From the NCBI GenBank assembly GCA_045639525.1, contig JAZUDI010000011.1, positions 1 to 49,664 on the forward strand: a stretch of 49,664 nucleotides of DNA. Reading direction: 5' to 3'. Below are positions 42,689-49,664 of the stretch, in pieces. Under the pieces are notes generated by a model. The model ran no database searches, was not told the DNA's origin, and worked only from the letters and a program-made list of their open reading frames with translations. How positions within the stretch are numbered: the first letter of the stretch is position 1; every line of letters starts with the position of its first letter. The DNA is from UBA1181 sp045639525 (GTDB lineage: Bacteria; Bacteroidota; Bacteroidia; Bacteroidales; Paludibacteraceae). The translations under genes were made by a program, and so were the position numbers.

Positions 42689-45571
42689 TTACCTACCGCC
42701 GCCAAAGCCTCGTCCACCCTCTGGGCCACCAAAGCCGCCACCGGGAGCGCCATATCCGCCAGGAGCGCCACCATTCATCCGCTCACCGCCACGAGGCGCG
42801 AATTCTCCGCCCGGACGAGGTCCATCACCCATATTCTCCTCTTTGGAGGCCTTCGAACCAAGGGTGTTGAACTTGTAAGTAAACTGGAATAGGAAGTAGG
42901 TTCCTAACGTATTGTACACGCTCTCCACGACGGAGGACTCCGACACACGTCGGTTCAGATTGCTCTGTTGACCCAATATGTCGAAAACCTTGAAGCGGAA
43001 AGCACCCGCATTATTCTTCATGAAGTTCTTCGTCAAAGAGGCGTTCCAAAGGATGGCGTCCTCATCAAAAGAGTCGCTGTAACCCCAATAACGGTGATAG
43101 TTCAGATTCGTGGAGAGGATCATATTCCAAGGGAGATTCACATTGAGATCAAGGCCCGCCTCCAACTCCTCAGTCGGGGTTTCACTCTTCTGGTACATGC
43201 CCACCACATAAACGTGGGTATCAAACTTATCATGGTTGTAGCCCAACTGATACTTGCCGTACAGATCCAACATGTGGGTTTTGCGTTTCGTGTAATCCCT
43301 ACTATTTAGGCTATCACCCTCGAAAGAGACCTCATTGGTATAACTTGCCTTCATGTTGCTGGAGAACAAGAAACTACGATGCTTACGGAACGGCGTGCTG
43401 TTGGAGAACTGCGCGCTCGCATTCCAGTTTCCGTTCACATTGGTACGACGGTACGCCTGCGCACCAGTCGATGGATCGTACAAAATGACATTCGAGATGG
43501 CGTTGACCACGTTTCGGAAAGACAAATTGGTCATAATGCTACTCTGCTTGTCGCTATTGTAATATTTGAAGCGGGCGGAGATGTTGTTGGTGTAGGATGG
43601 TTTCAGGTCCGGATTACCATAACGCAAATTCATCGGATCTGTCTCATCAATCACCTCCTGAAGGTCCTCCACATCCGGTGCGGAACTCTGTCCGCTGTAT
43701 CGCAACATCAAGTTACTTTGCTTGTCGAAGCGGTACATGTAACGCAGACTTGGCGAGAAGTTCAACACAGTTTGTTTTTTGTCCTTCCCCACATTCTTGC
43801 CAAAAAGGTTGTGCGTGGAGGAGGTCTGTGGCTGCAAAGCGAAGCCGATGTTATAATTCATCTTCTCGCTTCTTCCCTGGAAGCCCACCTCAGCCCTATG
43901 GGTGTTATAACTATTCTCAATAGAGCTACTCAACGAATCGATACGGGCAGTCAAATCCTCCCGATCAAACACATAGGAATAGGAATCGGATCCACGGTGT
44001 TGGAATCTGTAACGGAAGGTCAAATAGTGACGTGCGAACAATGGCTCCGTATAGGATGCCTCCACGGAATAGTTCAGATTATTGTTCTCCTTATCCGTCC
44101 ATCGGTCGGTCAAAAGAAGTGAATCGATCGTCTCGTCGGCATCGAGCGAATCCTCATAAAAGCGGAACGAGGTACGCGACGTGGAGGATTGGTCGGAAGG
44201 CGCATGGGTATACCCCACACTGGCATTCAAACCAATGTTTCTACCTTTATTGTTCAACTTCCGCACAAAGCGCAAAGAGGAGTTTAGGTTCAGGTTGTCG
44301 CTTTCATTGCTACGATAGGTGCTCTTATCGTAATTCAACTGATGATATGTGTTGAAATTCATCGCCTCATTGTTCACCTCGCTCTTGGAATGGTTGTACG
44401 AAATATTAGGCCTGAAGGTGATGTTCGTCATGGAATCCGGCGTCCACTTGAAACGGAAACTGCTCGAAACCCTGTCGCTACGGCGTAGGGAGTTCTCCTC
44501 CTCGTCGCTATACGTGGTTCCACTCTTACGGTAAGTCTCACGGTGTGTGGTCCGTTCCGCGTCGTTCTTTGAATGGTTGTACTGGACATTGCCACCATAG
44601 TCATACTTCTTGCTACGCTCTTTCGCGAAGGTCAAACCTATATTGCCGACCGTGTTGATTCCATTTCCCGCAGAAGCGTTCATGTTATTACCACCGTCGT
44701 TGCCACTGGCATTGGTGTTGTTCGCATTGGCGACAATCGAGAAGTTGGAGTTGTCGCTGAACTTGCTGGCACTTCCACCCGCTTCGAAGCGTAGTTTCGG
44801 ATCATCCCTGCGGAGATCACTACCCAAACCGCCGAACACATTGCCGACCCAGCCATCCTTCATACCCTTCTTCACGCTCAAATCGAGCACCATCTCATCC
44901 TCATCATCCTCCACGCCGGTCAACTGCGCGGATTCGCTCTTCTTATCGTAGGCCTTCACATGCTTCACCATATTAGCAGGCAAATTCTCCAAAGAGACCT
45001 TCGGATCATCGGAGAAGAACTCCTTGCCATCGACCAAAATCTTCTTCACCTCCTTGCCATTGACCACAAGTTTTCCGTCGTTGGTCAACTCCGCACCGGG
45101 CAACTTCTTGACCAAATCCTCCAACATGGCGCCATCCGCCACACGGAAGGAGGCGGCGTTATAGACCAATGTATCCTCCTTAACCTGCAAAGGCGTGGCG
45201 TTCGCCAAGACCGCCACCTCCTCCAAGAGTTGGGCATCCACCTTCAGCGCGATTTTACCGACATTAAGTGAGGAGGTATCGCTCTCCAATTTCACCTTAC
45301 GGTAACGATCTTCATAACCCATATAAGAGAGCCGGAGCAGATATTCACCCTTGGCGATATCCTCCAACAAGAAGGCGCCATCCTCGGCACACATATCTCC
45401 CATCACCTGGGAGCTATCCGCGATGGAGAGCAGTTCCACGTCGCCATTGGGCAACGGCTTCTTGTTCTCCCTATCAATGACAACACCTGAAATACTGGCA
45501 CCCCAAACGGCCGAAAAACTAACACTCCAAACCAATAAGGTCCACCATATACATTTACGGAATTGACGCAT
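42689..45571 (-). CDS. Outer-membrane beta-barrel protein (CarboxypepD_reg, plug, OMP_b-brl_3) with Gly/Pro-rich tail
   Basis: A 960-residue outer-membrane protein. The start is taken at 45571 because a signal peptide begins there (MRQFRKCIWWTLLVWSV...VWG); the open frame runs 17 codons further upstream, almost to the -7 box. Residues 25-110 are a carboxypeptidase-regulatory-like domain (SISGVVIDRENKKPLPNGDVELL), followed by a plug domain (about 125-210, LEDLVKKLPGAELTNDGKLVVNGKEVKKILVDGKEFFSDDP) and a long beta-barrel of outer membrane protein family 3 type (about 230-910). The last 45 residues are glycine/proline-rich (GAPGGYGAPGGGFGGPEGG). No SusD partner or TonB box is obvious. Such proteins are TonB-dependent-receptor-like; the cargo is unknown. 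It may be cotranscribed with the five genes downstream. Confidence 0.87.
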   Translation of the reverse strand: MRQFRKCIWWTLLVWSVSFSAVWGASISGVVIDRENKKPLPNGDVELLSIADSSQVMGDMCAEDGAFLLEDIAKGEYLLRLSYMGYEDRYRKVKLESDTSSLNVGKIALKVDAQLLEEVAVLANATPLQVKEDTLVYNAASFRVADGAMLEDLVKKLPGAELTNDGKLVVNGKEVKKILVDGKEFFSDDPKVSLENLPANMVKHVKAYDKKSESAQLTGVEDDEDEMVLDLSVKKGMKDGWVGNVFGGLGSDLRRDDPKLRFEAGGSASKFSDNSNFSIVANANNTNASGNDGGNNMNASAGNGINTVGNIGLTFAKERSKKYDYGGNVQYNHSKNDAERTTHRETYRKSGTTYSDEEENSLRRSDRVSSSFRFKWTPDSMTNITFRPNISYNHSKSEVNNEAMNFNTYHQLNYDKSTYRSNESDNLNLNSSLRFVRKLNNKGRNIGLNASVGYTHAPSDQSSTSRTSFRFYEDSLDADETIDSLLLTDRWTDKENNNLNYSVEASYTEPLFARHYLTFRYRFQHRGSDSYSYVFDREDLTARIDSLSSSIENSYNTHRAEVGFQGRSEKMNYNIGFALQPQTSSTHNLFGKNVGKDKKQTVLNFSPSLRYMYRFDKQSNLMLRYSGQSSAPDVEDLQEVIDETDPMNLRYGNPDLKPSYTNNISARFKYYNSDKQSSIMTNLSFRNVVNAISNVILYDPSTGAQAYRRTNVNGNWNASAQFSNSTPFRKHRSFLFSSNMKASYTNEVSFEGDSLNSRDYTKRKTHMLDLYGKYQLGYNHDKFDTHVYVVGMYQKSETPTEELEAGLDLNVNLPWNMILSTNLNYHRYWGYSDSFDEDAILWNASLTKNFMKNNAGAFRFKVFDILGQQSNLNRRVSESSVVESVYNTLGTYFLFQFTYKFNTLGSKASKEENMGDGPRPGGEFAPRGGERMNGGAPGGYGAPGGGFGGPEGGRGFGGGR

Positions 45572-45623
45572 AATGAATTGATAATAAGATGATACAATAG
45601 CATCAAATATGCTAAATAACATA

Positions 45624-45631
45624 CAAAGGTA
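45624..45631 (-). promoter_or_regulatory. -7 promoter element for the beta-barrel gene
   Basis: CAAAGGTA on the plus strand (TACCTTTG on the minus strand) matches TAnnTTTG. It lies 53 bases before the start at 45571 and 2 bases beyond the longer start at 45622, which argues for the shorter protein. Confidence 0.55.
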
Positions 45632-45681
45632 AAATTTTCAACAAATATTTTAGGGGCGAAAACGATTTTGTTTGAATTTTT

Positions 45682-45712
45682 TTTGATTGTGAAATTTTAT
45701 AATCTATATTTG
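45682..45712 (+). promoter_or_regulatory. Promoter of the CE4-GH11-CBM6-GH8 gene
   Basis: TTTG (45682-45685), a 19-base spacer and TATATTTG (45705-45712) form a complete match to the Bacteroidetes promoter consensus, the best in the window. The predicted leader is about 125 bases. Confidence 0.7.
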
Positions 45713-45745
45713 CGACCGATATAAAGGACAAAAAGACAAACACTC

Positions 45746-45812
45746 TCCGACGTGTAGTCGGATCGATTCTAAAAGTTAAAGGGGTTTATTTAACTTACGG
45801 GTTTTATAAAAC
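45746..45812 (+). promoter_or_regulatory. Structured leader of the CE4-GH11-CBM6-GH8 mRNA
   Basis: The leader holds a hairpin TCCGAC-GTGTA-GTCGGA (45746-45762) and a perfect palindrome GTTTTATAAAAC (45801-45812) about 30 bases before the start codon. The hairpin near the 5' end may stabilise the message; the palindrome could be an operator. Both functions are inferred. Confidence 0.4.
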
Positions 45813-45843
45813 AGAGTATTAACCATTATTTACACATACTAAA

Positions 45844-48800
45844 ATGAAAAAAAGATTATTTACACTTTTTGCAGGGATGGCTTTGGGCATTTCGGGAACG
45901 ATGGCCCAAGAAATCGCTACATGGGAAAACTGGTGTAAGTCCGCTGTGACCTTCACCTTCGACGACGCGGCCAATGAGTGGAGTTCCCACAATTGGGCAG
46001 CTCAACAACTCGACAAGTATGGTTTCAAGGCAACCTTCTACGTTGTGACCGGATGGACAGGTTCCAACTGGAACAACTACAAGGGATTAGCCAGCAAAGG
46101 CCACGAAATCGGTAGCCACACCGATTCTCACAGTTCAAACGCAAATGAGTGCGCATCATCCAAAAGAACAATTGAGCAAAACATCGGACAACCTTGCTTA
46201 ACCATCGCTTATCCGAACTGCGTGAACCCAGGCACGAACGCTGTATTAAGCAACTACATCGGCGGACGTATCTGCGGTGGACAAATCAACAGCAAGAGCC
46301 CAAGAGATCTTGACAGATTGGACTGCTCCATCTGTGGTAATCAAGGTATCAACAACACACAGGGCTTTACAAGCAAATGCCAGCAAGCCAACGGCGGATG
46401 GTGTGTATTCTTGATCCATGGTATCCAAGGATACGCAGGAGGTGGTAGCTACTCACCAACTGACCAATCAGCCTTTACAGGAACTCTTTCTTGGCTTGAT
46501 CAAAACAAGAAAGACTACTGGGTATGTACCTTCCGTGACGCTATCATGTATTTCAAAGAGCGTGACAACGCCTCATTCAAGAAGGTATCCTCAGACAACT
46601 CAAGCACAACTTACTCATTGACTTTGAATTCCAGCTTGACCAGCAACAAACTTTGCAACTGGGATTACCCATTGTCATTGCGTGTGCCTACAAGCGCTTC
46701 ATCCGCAACAGTGACACAAAGCGGAAAGAAAATTGACTGTTCCGTTTCCGGAGGTTATGTCTATTTCAAGGCAGTACCAGACGGTGGTAACATCGTAGTA
46801 AGCGACGGTGCGGGAAGCCAAAGCGGCAATCAAGGTGGTACACAACAAGGTGGAGACCAAGGCGGCACACAACAAGGTGGAAGCCAACAAGGTGGAACCA
46901 CTACCACTACTGTTGATCCATGTCAAATGAACACCTCTATGAGCGGTGGATCCACCGCGCAAAACGGTGGCGGAAACCACAATATCTCAGGCACAGATTA
47001 CGGATATGAGATGTGGACCAACTCTGGTCAGTCCGCTTCAATGAAGTACGCCGTTAAAGATGGCGTATTCCAGTTCACCGCTAACTGGAACAATCCAGAC
47101 GACTTGCTCTGCCGTGTCGGACTTTACTGGGGTACAGGACCTAAGCCAAGCGAGTTGAAGGGAGACATCCACTGCGATTTCAACTACTCAATCGGCCAAG
47201 GAAGTTCCGGTGGTGGTTACAACTACATCGGTATCTATGGTTGGACCAAGGTGCCAAACGAGGTGGAGTACTACATCGTAGAGAACACATTCTTCGGAAG
47301 CACCAGACAACAACAAGGTTTGTACTACGGCGCCAACAAGGTAGCTTCCTATACAATTGATGGCGAGGGTTCTTACGATTTGTACATCGGTACCCGTAAC
47401 AACGCTCCTTCCATCTCTGGTACATCCACATTTAAACAAGTGTTTGCTGTAAGAACAAGTATTCGTAGTTGTGGTCATATCTCTGTGTCGGAGCACATGA
47501 GAAAGTGGGCGCAACACGTGACTCTCGGACAACTCTACGACTGCAAGTTCCTTTGTGAGGTAGGTGCTGGTTCTGGTAGCTTCGATATGAAGTATGGTAA
47601 GATGTGGATTGGCGATGCGACAAGCGGAGGTTCTTCTACTCCAGCAGAGCCAACTGAGAAGGAGGAGCCATACAAGGGTACTATCTCAATTCCTGGAAAG
47701 ATCGAGGCAGAGAACTACGACAAGGGTGGTAACGGATTCGGTTACTACGACACAGATAACGAGAACGAAGGTGGCGAATACCGCAAGGACGGTGTGGACA
47801 TCGTGAAGGGTGGTACCGGTTACGCGATCGGTTACACAACCTCTTCCGAGTGGTTGAAGTACACCATCAACGTGGAGAAGGATGGCAAGTATGATATCTA
47901 CGCTAACGCGTCAAACGGTAACAACGCGATTGCGCTCGACCTCGAGTTGGACGGCAAGGCATTGACCTCTATCTCTGGTGAGAAGACCGCTGATTGGGAT
48001 ACTTACACAGTTGCTTCCAAGAAGTCTGTCTCTCTCTCCGCTGGTAAGCACACTTTGGTGGTGAAGATCGGTTCAGACTACTGTAACTTGGATTACCTTG
48101 AGATCGTTGAGTCCGGTTCTAACCCTGGCACAGATCCTGGAACAGTAGATCCTGGCACCACGCCTACTACTCCTACCACTTCAGGAGCAACCACTTTCTT
48201 TGACGAGAACGGCGCATACTTCGGCCCAGACTGCGAAAGCACCAACTATTCCGGTGCATACTATACGGGTGACTACACTAGCCCATTCAAGACGATCTTG
48301 GGCAAGAGCGATTCCGAGATCCAAGACAAGTTGGATCAGTTGTGGCAACACTACTTCGTAGGCTCTAACAAGGTATACTACGAGAAGAATGATGGTACAG
48401 CTTATATCCTTGACACGGGTAACAACGACGTTCGTTCCGAGGGTATGTCCTACGGTATGATGATCTGCGTTCAAACTGGACACAAGTCTGAGTTTGATAA
48501 ACTTTGGAGCTTCGCTAAGAAGAACATGCTTCACACTTCAGGACAATGGCAAGGCTACTTCAAGTGGCAATGCAACCCTGACGGATCCGCTCAAGATGCA
48601 AACTGCGCTCCTGACGGTGAGATGTACTTCACAACGGCATTGATGCTTGCTTCTCACAGATGGGGTCAGAAGTCATATATGGATGACGCTCAATACTGTT
48701 TGAAGAACTTCTGGAAGAATGGCACAGGTTCTCTATTCAACGAGCAACACAATGTGATTACATTCCAACCATACAACTGCTCTGATTTCTCAGATCCTTC

Positions 48801-49664
48801 ATACGATCTTCCAGCATTCGTTGACTTGTTCGCGAAGTGGTCAGAGACTAACAACAGCAGATGGGCTACAGCAGCTTCAGCAACTCGTGATCACCTTTAC
48901 AAGTCTTGCAACACTCAATCAGGTTTGTTCTCCGACTACAACAACTTCGACGGAACACCTAAGTCTGTTAGCTACAACTCTAACGCTCAGAAGTACATGT
49001 ATGACGCGATGAGATGTGCCATGAACTACGGTATGGACTACTACTTGTTCGGTAAGGACGCTAAGAGACAGACTGAGATGGCGAAGAGAATCATCGACTT
49101 CTTCGAGAAGGATGGTTACAAACACGCACGTTTCAACTGGGACGGTTCAGGTGCACAAGAGTCTTACACATTGGGTGAGACCGGAGCAAATGCAGTCGCT
49201 TGTATGGCTTTGATGAACGAGTCTTCTTACGCTTCTAAGGTAAAGACCAACATGAACAAGGCATGGAGCGCTGGCTTGGCGACTGGCCAATACCGCTACT
49301 ACGATGGTTTGGTTCACTACTTGGCAATGCTTCACTTGACAGGAAGCTTCAAGATCTGGAAGCCAGCTCCTACCGCTAAGACCAAGACTGTCGAGGCAAG
49401 CGAGTACAACGGCGTAACCTACACGGAGGAGACAACCATCGACGCATTCGAGGATTGCCAACTCTACAAGGTGACCATCAAGCCTACCAAGAATACTGAT
49501 ACTGGCATTGAGGACGCTGAGGGCAACAACGCGATCGTCTTGGCTCCAAACCCTGCGGAGAACTACTTCGTAGTGAAGAGCGCTCAAGAGGTTGAGTCTA
49601 TCGCTATCGTCAACATGTTCGGTCAAATCGTCTACACGCAAATGGGTGGCGAGATGGTTGAGTT
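45844..49664 (+). CDS. Multimodular xylanase CE4-GH11-CBM6-GH8 with T9SS type A sorting domain (3' end outside window)
   Basis: At least 1273 residues, open at the window edge. Signal peptide to about residue 22 (GTMAQ). CE4 polysaccharide deacetylase (about 30-230): TFDD motif (D40, D41) and metal-binding H92/H96 in EIGSHTDSH, probably an acetylxylan esterase. A Gly/Gln linker follows (about 327-355), then GH11 xylanase (about 365-597): nucleophile E475 in EVEYYIVEN, PSISGTSTFKQVFAVR, acid/base E572 in CEVGAGSG. CBM6 (about 614-757), KIEAENYDKGGNG. GH8 (about 783-1170): E866 in NDVRSEGMSYGMM and D924 in APDGEMYF, the pattern of GH8 xylanases and reducing-end exo-oligoxylanases. The end, LAPNPAENYFVV, begins a type A sorting domain cut by the window. 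It is read continuously from ATG with no stop. Together these would deacetylate, cut and trim xylan in one secreted protein. The terminal part probably lacks only a few tens of residues. Confidence 0.9.
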   Translation, partial: MKKRLFTLFAGMALGISGTMAQEIATWENWCKSAVTFTFDDAANEWSSHNWAAQQLDKYGFKATFYVVTGWTGSNWNNYKGLASKGHEIGSHTDSHSSNANECASSKRTIEQNIGQPCLTIAYPNCVNPGTNAVLSNYIGGRICGGQINSKSPRDLDRLDCSICGNQGINNTQGFTSKCQQANGGWCVFLIHGIQGYAGGGSYSPTDQSAFTGTLSWLDQNKKDYWVCTFRDAIMYFKERDNASFKKVSSDNSSTTYSLTLNSSLTSNKLCNWDYPLSLRVPTSASSATVTQSGKKIDCSVSGGYVYFKAVPDGGNIVVSDGAGSQSGNQGGTQQGGDQGGTQQGGSQQGGTTTTTVDPCQMNTSMSGGSTAQNGGGNHNISGTDYGYEMWTNSGQSASMKYAVKDGVFQFTANWNNPDDLLCRVGLYWGTGPKPSELKGDIHCDFNYSIGQGSSGGGYNYIGIYGWTKVPNEVEYYIVENTFFGSTRQQQGLYYGANKVASYTIDGEGSYDLYIGTRNNAPSISGTSTFKQVFAVRTSIRSCGHISVSEHMRKWAQHVTLGQLYDCKFLCEVGAGSGSFDMKYGKMWIGDATSGGSSTPAEPTEKEEPYKGTISIPGKIEAENYDKGGNGFGYYDTDNENEGGEYRKDGVDIVKGGTGYAIGYTTSSEWLKYTINVEKDGKYDIYANASNGNNAIALDLELDGKALTSISGEKTADWDTYTVASKKSVSLSAGKHTLVVKIGSDYCNLDYLEIVESGSNPGTDPGTVDPGTTPTTPTTSGATTFFDENGAYFGPDCESTNYSGAYYTGDYTSPFKTILGKSDSEIQDKLDQLWQHYFVGSNKVYYEKNDGTAYILDTGNNDVRSEGMSYGMMICVQTGHKSEFDKLWSFAKKNMLHTSGQWQGYFKWQCNPDGSAQDANCAPDGEMYFTTALMLASHRWGQKSYMDDAQYCLKNFWKNGTGSLFNEQHNVITFQPYNCSDFSDPSYDLPAFVDLFAKWSETNNSRWATAASATRDHLYKSCNTQSGLFSDYNNFDGTPKSVSYNSNAQKYMYDAMRCAMNYGMDYYLFGKDAKRQTEMAKRIIDFFEKDGYKHARFNWDGSGAQESYTLGETGANAVACMALMNESSYASKVKTNMNKAWSAGLATGQYRYYDGLVHYLAMLHLTGSFKIWKPAPTAKTKTVEASEYNGVTYTEETTIDAFEDCQLYKVTIKPTKNTDTGIEDAEGNNAIVLAPNPAENYFVVKSAQEVESIAIVNMFGQIVYTQMGGEMVE

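Noticed and set aside
45572..45622. Upstream start of the beta-barrel protein
   Set aside because: It would put 17 residues in front of a good signal peptide and start almost at the -7 box at 45624-45631.
1..49664. tRNA, rRNA and known riboswitches
   Set aside because: I looked for cloverleaf ends, rRNA-like stretches and conserved riboswitch cores in the intergenic regions and saw none; small RNAs cannot be excluded by eye.

Overview
The window reads as a chromosomal segment of a Bacteroidales bacterium, probably a fibre-degrading gut or rumen lineage. Evidence seen: promoters of the Bacteroidetes type (TTTG ... TAnnTTTG), a rimP-nusA-infB-cvpA core, lipoproteins with acidic residues after the lipobox cysteine, an outer-membrane beta-barrel of the CarboxypepD_reg/plug type, and several secreted proteins ending in type IX secretion system (T9SS) sorting domains of type A and type B. 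No SusC/SusD pair is present. The carbohydrate enzymes are large, multimodular and T9SS-addressed, reminiscent of polyenzyme-making rumen Bacteroidales; the exact taxon cannot be fixed from sequence alone.

Layout. 0.1-4.2 kb (+): HerA-like ATPase, PBP4-type carboxypeptidase (dacB) and a ThiD-like kinase domain fused to an AraC DNA-binding domain, closely spaced. 4.3-5.8 kb (+): pdxS-pdxT, the two-subunit PLP synthase, with its own promoter. 5.9-6.9 kb (-): a Rpn/PDDEXK family protein with a repeat tail. 7.0-13.5 kb (-): rimP-nusA-infB-cvpA, then a flavin-reductase-like lipoprotein and an MGMT-type DNA repair protein. 13.8-19.1 kb (+): an operon of one small T9SS-sorted protein and two CotH-kinase proteins carrying three CotH modules. 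19.2-24.7 kb (-): a GH73/LysM glucosaminidase and a long CotH/lamin-tail surface protein interrupted by an in-frame amber codon. 25.1-27.1 kb (+): a GH43-CBM6-CBM6 arabinofuranosidase. 27.5-35.7 kb (-): a 2748-residue GH8/adhesin-like protein with a type B sorting domain. 36.0-37.2 kb (+): a BIG2/leucine-rich lipoprotein. 37.3-38.4 kb (-): a second Rpn protein. 38.5-45.6 kb (-): ketosynthase, dehydratase, methyltransferase, LpxL-like acyltransferase, a DUF4268-like protein and an outer-membrane beta-barrel protein. 45.8 kb to the end (+): a CE4-GH11-CBM6-GH8 xylanase whose C-terminal sorting domain is cut by the window edge.

How the genes may work together. The GH43, the two GH8 proteins and the CE4/GH11 protein cover deacetylation, backbone cutting, arabinose removal and oligosaccharide trimming of arabinoxylan, all outside the cell. 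The CotH proteins and the giant adhesin-like GH8 protein probably belong to the same secreted, surface-attached layer. The pdx region suggests a local vitamin B6 regulatory circuit: the kinase domain of the AraC fusion has lost its catalytic GTGC loop, which suggests a ligand sensor, and the pdxS promoter carries direct repeats two helical turns apart.

I ran no searches; family names rest on motifs read by eye. The most interesting points are the pseudokinase-AraC fusion beside pdxST, the mix of intact and degenerate CotH modules, the amber-split surface protein, the two unusual GH8 architectures, and the partial aryl-polyene-like operon.
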